Shown here piece after piece: positions 44,746 to 57,446 of a stretch of 64,000 nucleotides of DNA. The stretch comes from Perilla frutescens (taxonomy: Eukaryota > Streptophyta > Magnoliopsida > Lamiales > Lamiaceae), in the NCBI GenBank assembly GCA_026008535.1, contig BRKX01000004.1:37638501-37702500 (forward strand), read 5' to 3'. The notes under the pieces are model-generated. The model saw only the letters and a list, made by a program, of their open reading frames with translations. It was not told the origin of the DNA and ran no database searches. The number at the start of each line of letters is the position of its first letter. Position 1 is the stretch's first letter. Both the position numbers and the translations under genes were made by a program.

Positions 44746-46204
44746 GGTAGTAGATACTGGAGCTACTGATCATGTTTGCATGTCTTTACAGGGGTTCCTG
44801 GTAAAAAGACAGCTGGGTGATGGAGAGATTTCAGTTTACATGGGCAATGCTATGAAAGTAGCGGCAGTTGCAGTAGTAGACGTAACCTTATCTTTTAGTA
44901 GTGATAGGATTTTAGTTTTAAAGGATTGTCTTTATGTGTCTGGTTTTAGGCGAAACTTGATTTCAGTTTCTAAACTTTTTATGGATGGATATTCTGTTTC
45001 TTTTGATAACAAGGTCGTTATCTTTAGTGATAAACATTTTATCTGTTCTGGCACATTGGATGGGCATCTTTATTTACTTAATCCTATGCAAAACACTACG
45101 CAAATGCATTTACTGAATACATCAGTCATAAACCCTAACAAACAAAAAGAACCTTCGGAAATGAATCAAACCTATCTTTGGCATCTTAGGCTCAGCCATA
45201 TTAACCTTAAACGGATACAAAGACTAGTAAACGATGGGCCCTTATCTTCATTGGTCCTAGAATCATTTCCTTTGTGTGAATCCTGTTTGGAAGGTAAAAT
45301 GACCAAGCGACCCTTTAAGGATAAAGGGAATACATCTGAAGAGGTACTAGATTTGATTCACTCTGACTTATGTGGCCTTATATCAGTTCAGGCTCGAGGA
45401 GGGTACGAGTATTTGATCACGTTCATTGATGATTACTTAAGGTATGGATACATATACCTGTTACGCCGCAAGTTAGAATCCTTTGAGACTTTCAAAGAAT
45501 TCAGAGCGGAAGTGAAAAAACGTATAGGTAAAAGTATCAAATCACTACGGTCTGATCGTGGTGGTGAGTACCTCTCGAATGAATTTAGGGACTACTTAGT
45601 AGAGAATGGGATTACATCCCAGTTGACTGCGCCAGGAATGCCATAGCAGAACGGCATGGTGGAGAGAAGGAACAGAACATTGTTAGAGATGGTTAGATCG
45701 ATGATGAGCTATTCAGATCTGCCCATTTCGTTCTAGGGATATGCCTTGGAAATGGCAGCCTATATTCTTAACGTGGTTCCATCAAAATCAGTCCCATCTA
45801 CGCCCACAGAAATTTGGACTGGACGAAAGCCCAGTCTTGGACATTTTTAGATTTGGGGTAGTCCAGCACATGTGCTGGATAAGGAAGCTGATAAGCTGGC
45901 ACCACGTACAGATGTTAGACTCTTTGTTGGATATCCCGAAGGAACGAAAGGTGGTTTATTTTATAGTCCTAAGGATCAGAAGATCATTGTGAGTACCAAT
46001 GCTCAATTCTTAGAGGAAGACTATATGATAAATCACAGGCCAAGAAGTGAGATAGTACTTGAGGAACTTTAAGGGGAAAATTCGAATCTAACACCAACAG
46101 TACAAGAAGAGGAACCACAAATTACTGCACAACGTGTCACAAAAGTACAGGAACTGTCTTGTCGCAGTGGGAGGGTTGTACGCCAACCTGACAGATTCAT
46201 TGGT
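44746..46204 (+). pseudogene. Family B pol: protease and integrase
   Basis: In the gag frame: protease active site VVDTGATDHVC (44748), pre-integrase LWHLRLSHINLKRIQRL and CESCLEGKMTKRPF. The integrase core has LIHSDLCGL (45356), RSDRGGEYLSNEF (45549) and NGMVERRNRTLLE after a stop at 45644 in place of glutamine. More stops lie at 45734 (a tryptophan expected), 45848 and 46070. There is no frameshift. The linker ends near 46204. Confidence 0.92.
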
Positions 46205-47839
46205 TTGGGTGAATCTTCAGATTTCCCTGAAGGACTAAATAAATTGGATCCCAGAACCTACGACGAAGCGATCCAAGATAAAGATGCAGATTCTTGGAAA
46301 ATTGCAATGGAGTCTGAGATTGGATCTATAGATCACAATCAAGTTTGGGAGCTTGTAGAACCACAAGATGGAGTAAAACCCATTGGGTGTAAGTGGGTTT
46401 ACAAACACAAGAGAGGAGCTGACGGGAAGGTTGAAACCTTCAAGGTAAGATTGGTGGCGAAAGGGTACACTCAGAAAGAATGGATCGATTATGAGGAAAC
46501 TTTCTCGCCGGTAACCATGCTTAAGTCAATTTGGATTCTCTTATCTATTGCCGCTCATTTGGATTATGAGATTTGGCAGATGGATGTCAAGACGGCTTTC
46601 CTGAATGGAAGTCTTGAGGAAAACATCCACATGAAGCAACCAGAGAGTTTCATTGCTAAAGACTAAGAGCACTTAGTGTGCAAGCTTAAGAGATCCAAAT
46701 ATGGACTTAAGCAGGCGTCAAGGTCTTGGAACATCCGGTTTGACAAGGTTATCCAGTCATATGGATTCGTGCAATGTCCGGATGAGAGTTGTGTGTACAA
46801 GAAGAGTGACGGAAATGTGGTGGCTTTCCTCGTGCTATATGTTGATGATATCTTACTTATTGGAAATAGTAAGAAAGTATTATCTAACATAAGGGTGTGG
46901 TTGTCCAAGCAATTCGATATGAAGGATCTAGGAGAAGCCGGACACGTCCTTGGCATCAAGATAATTCGAGATCGCCAGAAAAGGATATTGTGCTTATCCC
47001 AGGTGACATATATCGACACAGTGCTAGCTAGGTTTAACATGCAGGATTCCAAGAAAGGTTTTATACCTTTCAGGCATGGAATTCATCTATCCAAGGATAT
47101 GTGTCCACACACACAGGTTGAGATAGATGAGATGAAGGGCATTCCATATGCTTCGACTGTGGGAAGCCTTATGTATGATATGCTATGCACTAGACCTGAT
47201 ATATGCTATGCAGTCGGCATGGTAAGCAGATATCAGTCTAACCCTAGACAAGGTCACTGGACTGCAGTTAAGAATATACTCAAGTACCTGAAAAGGACTC
47301 GAGATTATATGCTGGTATACCGCTCTGATAGTCTAGTGCCTTTGGGTTACACGAACTCAGATTTTCAATCCGATAAAGATCAGAGTAAATCTACTTCAGG
47401 CTATGTGTTTACCTTGGGAGGCGGAGCCATTGCATGGAGGAGCATAAAGCAGAAATGCATTGCGGATTCCACCATGGAGGCCGAATATGTAGCTGCCTCT
47501 GAGGCTGTAAAAGAGGCCGTCTGGCTCAAGAACTTCTTGTTGGACTTGAGCGTGGTACCTGATTTGCCTAAGAGTATCACGGTATATTGTGAAAACTCGG
47601 GTGTAGTGGTAAATTCGAAGGAACCCAGAGCCCATAAGGCAAGTAAACACATAGAGAGAAAGTACCATCTTATATGAGAAATCGTTAAGAGAGGAGATGT
47701 GGCAGTGGTCAAGATTGCATCGGAGGACAATTTAGCTGATCCATTCACAAAGAGCCTTCCAGCTAAGACCTTCTATGGTCACGTGGAGAAAATGGAAGTG
47801 AGATGCAGACCCGGGGTTGCCGTTTCAGATTTTAGTTAG
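46205..47839 (+). pseudogene. Family B pol: reverse transcriptase and RNase H
   Basis: RT motifs in order: WKIAMESEIGSIDHNQVWEL, IGCKWVYKHKRG, RLVAKGYTQK, WQMDVKTAFLNGSLEE, KRSKYGLKQASRSWN and the catalytic VLYVDDILLIGNS (46829). RNase H: GYTNSDFQSD, DSTMEAEYVAASEA, YCENSGVVVNSKEP and SKHIERKYHLI. Stops at 46664 (CAA expected) and 47675 (CGA expected) interrupt one otherwise continuous frame that ends at TAG 47837. DNLADPFTKSLP closes RNase H. The catalytic aspartates of RT are intact. Confidence 0.93.
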
Positions 47840-47902
47840 AGTTGGAGAGTTAGCCAGTTTGTTTTATATTTGAAAGACATGCTTCAAGTATAAGTGGGAG
47901 AT

Positions 47903-49323
47903 TGTTGGTTTTGTATACTAGAAGACCTGTCTTTTGTATACATTATTGATGATGGTTTTATGATGATATATAATGAATACAATTGCAGTCACTGTTTGCA
48001 TTTAAATTGTTATATTTACATGCATGTTCACTATACTTACATTGTAGATGACATGGTGTGGGTAAACACACGGTTAGATCATATCATCGGTTCCTTGTAA
48101 TGTATTAAAAGGCTCACGGTCTAGATGGCACTGAACCCGCTATCGGTATGCCGTAGAATAATCTGATAGTTAGTTTGTCTTGACTAAATGATTATTCTAA
48201 TACATGGACGAGTGTATTGAGGAGGATCTACTTAGGATTCTATTCTCTATTCTGATCTTAAATGAGAGAATAAGAATCCACAGAGTTCACGTTCTTAACC
48301 CCTATATGTTGGCGGACATATACGTGTAGTGTTTGCAGCTTTGATTTATCAAAGGGTGAGATTCTTTCATAGAATCAATAATCTCGATATCTTGGGTTGT
48401 GACATTTACACCTATGATGGGTCGTGCAATATGTAGGGGCACCGTGTCTTGGTGCGCCAGGTTGATGGTGTCCCCTTAAGGAAATGCAAGTTCATGCTGA
48501 AACCCTGCAGGTGGAATTTATTCCGTGCATGAGTAAAGCTTGTGTGGTACTACTCAAGGAAAAGATATTAATTAATTATAGTTGTCAGAAGCTTACATAA
48601 TTAATTAATGGGCATTATATCTTAAACATGGGGAATGGCTGGACTAAAGGAGAAAGCATATTCAGAAATATGTATTAAATTGGTAGGTCAATATTATTTC
48701 TTTAGTGGAATAAAAATAATACTTAATTTATTTAATTATATCCTAAGTTTATTGGATATTGGATATTATATAAATTAATGGGCCAATTTAATATTCTTCT
48801 AGATCCCTGTTGTAGCCCAAAAAGAGTCTGGATTAAATTGGAGATAGAATAAGAGATAGAGATAGAATTCTAGTCCAACTGGGACACCAATTTCGTCCAC
48901 CCCCTTATAAATAAGAGGGTGGATGCACGAAATTTATGTCATATATATCAACCCTCTTGTGTTCTCTTGATCTCCACAGATTCCATACCGATCTAGTAGA
49001 TTTCAGCCCACCCTGAAACTAGATTCAGTCCGGGAATACAACAGAAGATCATGGAGTGGAATAGCATCAAGGGACGCCTATTATCATTCATACAACATCA
49101 AGATTAGACCTTTAATCTTGTCCTCAACTCATCGTTTAATTTGTAAGTCATTTTTCAGTATTTTATGTTTCCGCTTTAGTAGAATCGAAAACCGGATTTG
49201 CATGTTAATTAAACTCGGTAAATTAAAACATATGAGACGCATGAATTTATGATCTACATGACATTAGGATTAATGAACATCCAATTAGATCCTGCGGTGG
49301 TTCAATTTGAAAAAACCCCAACA
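47903..49323 (+). repeat. 3' LTR of the complete family B element
   Basis: 1421 bp from TGTTGGTTTTG to CCCCAACA, preceded by the purine tract AAGTGGGAGAT and followed by the duplication ACTTT. It is nearly identical to the 5' LTR and keeps the roughly 30 bp missing there. TATA box and inverted repeat lie near 48900-48925. Confidence 0.93.
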
Positions 49324-49328
49324 ACTTT

Positions 49329-51234
49329 GACAACGTCCTCTTCCCTTGCATCTAGTTCCAGATTTCCATCTCTTTTGCCTTACGATAGCAATCCAGGATA
49401 TACTTCTGATATAACTCGTTCTTGAAATCTTCCTAACCATACTCCGTTCGTTGCTGCAAAGTTATCATCCTTCGAACGGACTCCCAATAGTAGTCCGTAT
49501 CATCTGTGTGTATAAAAGAGCACAACCTAATTCCTCATCTTCCGAACAGACTATAAAATCAAAAATTCACTTCTAAAGAATAAACTCTTCTCGACTCCCA
49601 TTGGGTCTCCTAAACTAAGGTGGAGGATTGGGTTTGAGAAACACATTCTCGGCTCTCGAGTCATGGTTCGGGACTTGCTTGCTTGCGGCTTCGTTCTCTC
49701 GGCTTGATGTCTTCTTGATGGCCTTCTAAAGAATCCTAAACATTGGCTATGCTCGCTCGAATTTTCACAAAGCAAAATGAAATGCCTTTGGATAAGGTCT
49801 TTAGATTACGCAGGATAGATCAAGCAAAGCAGAAAAATTGCCTCATAAGAGGACTTTTGGCATAAATAAGAAAGAGGTTCTTGGTTACATCCGAAAATAG
49901 GGCAATCTTTTGGAGAATTACTGCCGCTATTAAAATCTAAAGGGTTGATTAACACATTTACAGAATAAGATATGGATTTAAGCGGACAGACAAATCAGCA
50001 AGGTGTTCTAACAACAGCACATCCTTTACCTATTTCTAAAGCTTAACTATACGTTGGGTCCTTTCCTTTTTGCATGATTCCACATCTTTCTCGCCTTCCT
50101 TCTCTGGGTCCTCTTCTTTCTCATCTTCATCTGTCTCTGGTACCTCGAACTTGAATTTCCTCAAGCTTTCTTCGGGGAACTGATGGGGCATACACTGTCC
50201 CAGACTCTAAGGCGTAAATACTTGATAGGCAGGGGCCTACTGGTGTATCCTGGAGGATAAACTCTCGGTGTTCTTTACAACCCGGACATTCAAGGGTCTC
50301 ACTCCTGAGGTTCCTTCAGTGTGATGGCGCGGTGCTTGAAATCCAGAGGGACTGTTGAGAGTCGCCCTTAGCAGTTCTGGTTCCACCACGAGGGAGGGAT
50401 TTTGCTCGGCTAGAGAATTCACATGGCCAGGCCATACCTTGACTCCCAAAAAGCCATCAAGGCTGAGGAAAATTCCGTTAGATTTCTGATTACAGCATAT
50501 GTCTCGGGATCACGGGTGATTGTGCTTTGCAGGATGCGATATATTGCTGGCCTCTCAGCGGGCGGTGCTTGCTCACACATGCGGATGCATGTTTCCAAGT
50601 CGGATACATTTCCTAGCGTTCCTCCAAAGCCGTTCCTTTCTTGAACATGGCGGAAAAGAGGCACATTATTCCTAGCAGTCGAACGACGCTTAACCATCTA
50701 TAAACAGGAAGCTTAATCAGTCTAGATTATAAAAGAGAGACCTAAGGTTCTCCTGAGATCATGCTTATCGTCTAGATTCAGACTACTTATCTTGCATGCA
50801 TAGATCCTTTTAAGCAGTTGACTTTTATAAAAATTTTGGTGCCAAAAATCTTTAAATAGAAATTTTACTTTTTCCTTTTAAACAAAACTTTGAGAATAAA
50901 TTAAACCTTTTCTTCCTGATTGAGGATTCTTTTCAAAAACTTTTCATCTTAGTAAATCATCTTTTCTGAACACTTTTTACTCAAAATTTTATTCTAAAAG
51001 TTTTTAATTATTCATAAAAGAGGTACGCTTACTCAATTCTTTCATTCTCTGCATTCCAAAAACCGAAGTATCTATACTACCATAACTTAATTTTGGTTGA
51101 AGATACGAGGGTGATGGCGAGCTGTGGGTTGCTGCTGTAACTTTTCACGAAGCAATTTATATGCACATAAACACTTAGCTTAACTTAAACAAAGAGATAG
51201 GTCTGCAGAGTTGCAAGCCTACTCTGATACCATC
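49329..51234 (-). pseudogene. Tekay-like gag region and leader
   Basis: The minus-strand primer site is the complement of ACTCTGATACCA (51221-51232), just inside the LTR end at 51235. After a leader of about 520 bp an ATG at 50697 opens MVKRRSTARNNVPLFRHVQE, then PPAERPAIYRILQSTITRDP, and stops at 50419. Beyond it the frame is shredded. Its order (LTR, primer site, gag, then pol across the family B insertion) fits one minus-strand gypsy element. The gag is too short and decayed to compare in detail. Confidence 0.65.
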
Positions 51235-53332
51235 TGTAACAGCCCGGTCTTGAGATAGGAATTAAACGAATGGGGATGGGGTGTTATTAAGAGATTAATG
51301 AATAAAGACTGAAGATTAACAAAGATGGTTTAAGAATAACCATATACTCTTAAAAGATAGGCGATGATACTCGGGTTTACTTGATTAAGAAGGAAACATG
51401 CTTTAGCGGAATAACACAGCTAACTAATCAGATACCAACAAGCATAGACCCATTCGTAGGTCAAACCGAATAAACAGACCTCAACGTGAACAAGCCTCTT
51501 CATAGGCGAAAGGAAATTATACTCGGAAAGCAAGAATAAAACTGATTATGCATCACTCATATATATAAAGATAATCATGTTTAGAGAATATTCTTAGAAT
51601 CTCGATAAACATAATAGAACTTAGGAATTATAAGAGTGTATCAGAGTAGCAGAAACATCATGGGATTTTAAAAGAACTTATAATATAGCAAAACAATCTT
51701 AGCAGCGAACCTACATCCGTAGCCACCATCATCCACAGCATCTCAACCTGAAAACATTTGAAAAAGAGGGCGTGAGTACTAATGTACTCAGTGGATTTTA
51801 ATAAAAGTTTCTTTAATAACTTGAGAAATATCTAATAATCAACTGGCGGTATATGGAGAGCAAAAAGCAAAAGCCCTCTCCATATCCGCAAAACTTTTTC
51901 TTTACTTTTGGGCCCAACCTTGGCTCAAACCTGATGTCAACCGTACCCTTAGGCATGCCATAGGATAGAAGAGGGGTTACCTCAAATATCCAAATAAGTT
52001 TGTGAGGGAATTAATCCAGCAGTGACTCACTTTTAATGATCAAAGATCATGAATTCTGAGCTCAAACCTGGTTATAAGAAAAACTATATTCTTCCTTTCT
52101 AAACTTTCTTCCCTAACCTTCCTTCCTTTAACTTAGCCTTCCTTCCTTATCCTTGATCCTTAACTTAATTCCTTAGATTCTTTAACTTTACTAGAATTAT
52201 CGAGCCTAGAGCAAACGGCTAAGACTAATCCTTTACTTTAGCATGATTTCGGCCTATAAGGGATTTATCACTACCTTAAAAGGCAATCCTTAGCTAAATA
52301 AACTTTAGCAAAATCTAACATTTAGATATGAGGAAATGAACGTGCATAAACATAAATTGCAATTTAAGCAATTCTAATTATCTCATGCTAGCATAAACAA
52401 TACTTAATCATTTCTAGCATATCTAAACATGCTCGAGAGCTCAATTAAAATATAACATCTTCCTTTTCTTCCTTCCTTGTACAGAGATCAATTAGGCAGA
52501 GTAAAAATATTTTATTAGATATCTCATTTGCCCTATCATGCTTCTAGAGCTTATTAGCTCAAACTTTAGATGAGTATAGATTTACCCACCTTGACTATTG
52601 GACAGAAGATAAAGCAATGAGCTGACGGTCCTTCTCCAGATTTCCACGGGGCTCACTACCTCCTACAAAAGTCGAATCATCGACTTAGCGGCCTCTTTCG
52701 AAAATTATAACATCTATTCAAGAATTTAAACAATATCTAGCTTATCCACCCTTAACTAGGACTTAAACATAGATAGCACGACTTTAGAACCTTTAGAAAA
52801 TACGAAGGTTTGAAAGATTCGAGTTTAGAACATGATTAGAGTCAAAACAGGGTGGCAGAAGCATTGCACGGGCCGTGCAATCATAGCATGGGTCGTGCTA
52901 ATTAATGGGCGAGAAATAAAATGCCCAGACTTTCCGACACGGGCCGTGCAAGCATAGTATGGTCCATGCAAGCCCTAGCACGGTCCGTGCTAGCTCTCCA
53001 GACTTATGCCGTGAGTTCTGGACGGCTTTGCACGGGCCGTGCAATACTTGCACGGTCCGTGCTCCTTCACGAACTTTCGAAACTTTCGATCAAAGTGTTA
53101 GTCAAGGCGTTATTTGTTCGCCTCTCCCTTTCCTCGACGTTTTAAACTTGAAACAAGACTTAGAACTTTGAATAAAATATAGAAACGAACATACTTTAAA
53201 CTTTAAAAGAATTCGGCATTATAACGGAATAAACACGATAATCCTTCTTAAACACTTAGAATAACAATGAAATCTTAAATATAATTCGAACGGAACTTTA
53301 ATGGAATAAACGAGATTAAATATGAGAAATAA
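51235..53332 (-). repeat. Tekay-like gypsy LTR, truncated
   Basis: On the minus strand the block ends CCGGGCTGTTACA at 51235, next to the primer site, so it is the 5' LTR of the minus-strand gypsy element. About 2.1 kb remain. The expected TG start is missing because the block is cut at about 53332 by rearranged family B LTR sequence. A palindromic minisatellite lies at 52866-53071. No gene is present. Confidence 0.65.
52866..53071. repeat. GCACGGnCCGTGC palindrome array
   Basis: Seven palindromic units occur in 205 bp: GCACGGGCCGTGC (three times, with extra flanking pairing), GCACGGTCCGTGC (twice), GCATGGGTCGTGC and GTATGGTCCATGC. Linkers differ. This is comparable in position and style to the CGCGnnCGCG array in the solo LTR at 11023-13369. 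Confidence 0.85.
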
Positions 53333-53351
53333 CGATAGGACACTATTCTGA

Positions 53352-53516
53352 TAGAATAATCTGATAAGTTAGTTTATCTTGACTAACTGATTATTCTAGT
53401 ACACTCATTAGTGTATTGAGGAGGATCACGATAAGATACTATTCTCTGTCTCTGACCCTGTTACTGAGAGAATAAAGATCCACAGAGTTCGGGTTCTGAA
53501 CTCATGTGATATTGGC
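53352..53516 (+). repeat. Family B LTR fragment, left of the hAT element
   Basis: Matches family B LTRs from the first hairpin arm TAGAATAATC onward and ends at the hAT insertion point in ATATTGGC (53509-53516). The part of the LTR before the hairpin is absent. Confidence 0.85.
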
Positions 53517-56500
53517 CAGGGCCGTCTTAAAATTTTGGTGGCCCCTGAGCTAATTTGAAAAATTGGCCCCCTGGTATTGAAAGAATGTTAAATTTTAATT
53601 TTAGTTATAAATTTCTAAACATTAGTATATTACAATTATATTTTGATAAAAATGAAAATAAAAAATTCAAACAACTTTATTTATATTGTTAACATCCAAG
53701 CACAATCTCAAATCAATACAAATCTTCTACCTAAAAAGTGACATTCTTCTAGCACTCTTTGAAGCAAATTCATCAACCAAATCTTCATATTCTATTTTAT
53801 CCAAAAGATCATTTTCTATGGCTATCATCGTTAATCCATTGAGTCTTTCTTGTAACATTGTCGAACGCAGATATGACTTCAACAACTTCAACTTTGAAAA
53901 GCTTCTTTCTGCAGATGCAACAGTTACAGGAATAGTCAACAAAATTCTATATGCAATAATAGTATTAGGAAAACAATCCAATCCTTTCAAAAATTTCAAA
54001 ATATCAAGAGGTCCCATTTTTTCTTTAGGGAGGACTTCTCTAAGTAACTTTAACTCCACAAATAACTCATTCCCATCAACATCAGATTGTTCATTATGCT
54101 TAAGTGCACTTTCAAAATGAGTACAACAAGATTCTAAACTCATATCATCTAGTGACTGCAACTTGTGAGAAGTAAACAAGAAACCAAATATCTTTTCATA
54201 ATCAAGATATTGCTCAAACCTCCTTTTTAGAGAAGTTATGGCTTGATCAACAATGTAAAGAAAATAATTAACTCTAAATGATTCATCACCGGATAATGCA
54301 ACAACTGATGATTCATTTGAATTCTCATCAAAATGTTTTTTTTCTTCTAATTGTACGTCTTTGGGGAAATATTGGATCAATATCCATTTCCATGGCAATT
54401 TTTTTAGCACTATCCAAGGCATCATAAAAACCACTTTCTCTATACTTCTCAAAATAAGAAATCAAACCTTTTATTTTTTCAATAGCAACATCAATAAACA
54501 TTTCTTTCGATTGTAAGAGTTTGCTAACCATATTAATTGCAAATAATATTTCATACCAAATGATTATTGATATCAAAAACTCAAAATCACCAAGCTCATT
54601 TGTTGCTAAAGATTTAGCTTCACTTCTTATTTTAGAATCATTATCATTTTCCGCTACTTGCAATAAAGCCTCTCTTATATCTACCATTTGAAACCTTATA
54701 GCTTTAACGCTATCCACTCTACTCTCCCAACGAGTGGATGACAATGACTTGGGAGTCAGTCCTTTTACATTATCTTTCAGAATTTGCCATCTCTTCGTAG
54801 AATATGCAAATATTGTATAAATACGTTGTATAATTCCAAAAAAATCTCTAACTTTAGCACATGTGTTAGCCATATCACATAATGTTAAGTTAAGACTATG
54901 ACAACCACAAGGAGTATAAAAAGCTCTAGGATTTATATTCAAAATTTTCTTTTGCACTCCTTGATGTTTTCCTTTCATATTTGATCCATTATCATAACCT
55001 TGCCCCCGCACATCAAATATATCAAGATCAAGATTTTGCAACTCATTTTGTAAAAAATTGAAAAGCCCTTGGCCACTTGTATCATTCACATTCAAAAATC
55101 CTAAAAAAGATTCCTCAATGGTAGCATCAATCGATGAGACATCCACATATCTTAATATCAAAGACATTTGTTCTTGGTGACTAACATCAGGAGTACAATC
55201 AAGAATCACAGAGAAATATTTTGCTTATTTTATTTTTTTAATTATTTCAGTTTTGATAGCAGAACTAAGTAAAAGTATTAACTCATTTTGGATGTTATGA
55301 CCAAGATAATGAATGTGTATATCTTCATTTGTAATACGTCTAACATGTTCTTGAACAATGGGATCAAATTCTGCCAACATTTCAATTAAGCCCAAGAAAT
55401 TACCATTGCTATTTTGATACAATCTTTCATTAGTACCACGAAAAGCTAAATTATGTTTAGAAAGAAATTTCACAATTGAAATAATTCTTAGCAAGACTCC
55501 TTTCCAATGATCTTTTTCTTTCTCTATTTGTCTTTGAGCCACTTTATCAATAGTTTGATTCTTTTGAAATCTTAAGCGCAAATCATACCAAGTGATCATA
55601 TTTTTAACATGTTCCATGCTTGTCTCATGCTCACTTAGTCTTATGCCAATGTGTACCCAATCCCTAAATCCTTCATTTACTAATGAACCTCTACCAACTG
55701 ATTTTTTTAATATTTTACAACAAAAACAAAAGACTCTATCAAGCTCTTTCGAATAAACAAGTCAATCTCTATCAAGTTTTTCTCCATTCGATAAAATTCT
55801 AGTATACAAGTTAGCCGTAAATCTTCTGGAAAATTTATCTTTAGGACCTTTCACGATAGAAAAATCTCGTCTAGGACCCTTTTCCACTAATAAATCAATC
55901 ATTTTAGAATCAAGACCATCCCATTTTCTTGGATCATATATATCAAGTAAACAAATATCATTCTCATTATCATCCATATTTTCATTATCATGGTCAAGTG
56001 AATTAATAGGCACATCATCACCATTTTCAGAATCAATAATTTCATCCTCAATATTTATTGCATTTTCGACATCAACATTAATACCATTATGAGTAGTAAC
56101 AACATTTTCAGCATCACTATTTTGATTTTGTGATTCTTTTATAAAAAATTTATCAAGAGCTCCTCTTTGAGACTTAATTAACACTTCAATTTTTTTCTTT
56201 TTCTTACGTTTTTCATATCCAGATTCATATTTTCTAGTTGTAGGAGGCATAATTTATACTCAAATTAAAATATACAAACTGAAATTGAAAAAGAAATCGA
56301 AACAACCTGGATAAAAATACGAGGAGCTGCTGATAAAAATCCCCAATCTGCCACTTCAGAAAAGTAAAGGCCTATGAATAGTAATCAAATAAAAATCCTC
56401 AAAAAAATAAAAATCCCCACATCATAGTAATCTGTCATTCGCCCAAAAATATCAAATCCCCAAATCTGTATATATATAATTTTAAAATTACCATTGGTTA

Positions 56501-57446
56501 AAGTCTAAAGGCCAAGAATCCACAAATTTTTTTAACCGTGAACAATGTTTCATCATTTTATATTTTCTGTCTTAGTTTTATACTTTTATGATTAATGTAC
56601 TAAATATATTTTTTGTTTTTGTTGTTAGGTTCGGTTTCGTGTTAAACTAACACAATTACAGAATTACTCCAATTTGTAATACTAAATTATAATCAAATTC
56701 ATTAACTAAAATGAATTATTTTGATTGACCGATTCTAATAATAATAATATAAACAAAAATCCAACCCATGAATCAATCTTTCTCCAGACTCCAGTACACA
56801 GACATATTCAAAAAAGCACAACTGCACAACACAGGCCTAGAAAATAGAAATCTAGAATCAAATATGAAATATCAAATAGCAGATTAAAAAAAAGACTTAC
56901 ACTTTACAAATTACAACAGTCGAAGGATTGGACTTTGGAGGCGCAGCGTGCAAGTGTGCAACATCACAATTTTCGAATGGAAGTTTTTTTTTTCTTTTGT
57001 AAATATTGAACTTGAATACAAGCAGAACCAGATCGAAGATGAAGAGGAATGAACGAAAAGCAAATAGATGGATCCTGGAGGCTTGAGGAATCAAAACTTG
57101 AGTCTTGAGAGTGAGAGAAATAATTTTCTTCCATGGAAAAGAGGAGAATGGAGAATAAATAAAATCTTTGAGTTCAACGGTAAAGAGAAGATGAAAAGTG
57201 CGGAATTGAAGTTGAAGATTCATTTTTTTTTTTTATTCTTGCGAGATGATTAATGGAGGAGAGAGTGAAAGAGATTGTATATCGGTACATGTATCGCCGC
57301 CGCTGGTGTAATACTGTAATGGAAGAGAGAGGCAGAGAGCATAGAAATAGATATAACCTATATAAATGAATTTTTTTTTTTTGGGCCCTCAAATATTTTG
57401 GGCCCTGTGCAAATGATCATTTTGCACAGCCCAATAACCGGGCCTG
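53517..57446 (-). mobile_element. hAT DNA transposon with intact 8-bp target duplication
   Basis: The 3.93-kb insertion starts CAGGGCCGTC and ends in the reverse complement of CAGGCCCGGT. It is flanked by a perfect 8-bp duplication ATATTGGC (53509-53516 and 57447-57454), the hallmark of hAT. It holds a minus-strand transposase gene (53727-56250). About 1.2 kb upstream of that gene, including A/T-rich sequence and a duplicated GGGCCC motif near the end, has no other gene. The transposase is broken, so this copy cannot move alone. Confidence 0.93.
53727..56250 (-). pseudogene. hAT transposase of the TTF-finger/ZMYM1-like type
   Basis: ATG 56250 starts MPPTTRKYESGYEKRKKKKK. An acidic linker follows, then the TTF-type zinc finger region (RKWDG, VFCFCCKIL near 55730) after a TGA at about 55762 where tryptophan is expected. 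The catalytic part has VILDCTPDVSHQEQMSLILR (55206 down), DIFDVRGQGYDNGSNMKG and CHSLNLTLCDMA. The C-terminal dimerisation domain has PVTVASAERSFSKLKLLKSY (about 53905). A second stop lies near 55227. A frameshift at a run of eight T (54332-54339) splits the last third. It would bind and cut element ends in the nucleus. Three lesions make it a pseudogene, although the domain order is complete. Confidence 0.9.

Larger units (their letters stand above)
40146..49323 (+). mobile_element. Complete family B Ty1/copia element (Angela/Tork-like)
   Basis: 9.18 kb with LTRs 40146-41537 and 47903-49323 and a perfect duplication ACTTT (40141-40145 and 49324-49328). Order: LTR, primer site, a 2.3-kb leader, one gag-pol frame (43874-47839), purine tract AAGTGGGAG, LTR. 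Gag wording (NLSSILKENKL, NYNDWIRNL) and the RNase H end (DNLADPFTKSLP) fit the Angela/Tork group. The LTRs are nearly identical apart from a deletion of about 30 bp in the 5' LTR near 41289, so the insertion is fairly recent. The 5' LTR begins TATTGG where the 3' LTR has TGTTGG. It lies inside the minus-strand Tekay-like element. Confidence 0.95.

Noticed and set aside
50423..50644. Plus-strand open frame in the gypsy gag region
   Set aside because: It is the antisense of the minus-strand gag, which has the right position after a primer site.
52921..53171. Two overlapping plus-strand open frames
   Set aside because: Shadow translations of the CACGG/CCGTG palindrome array.
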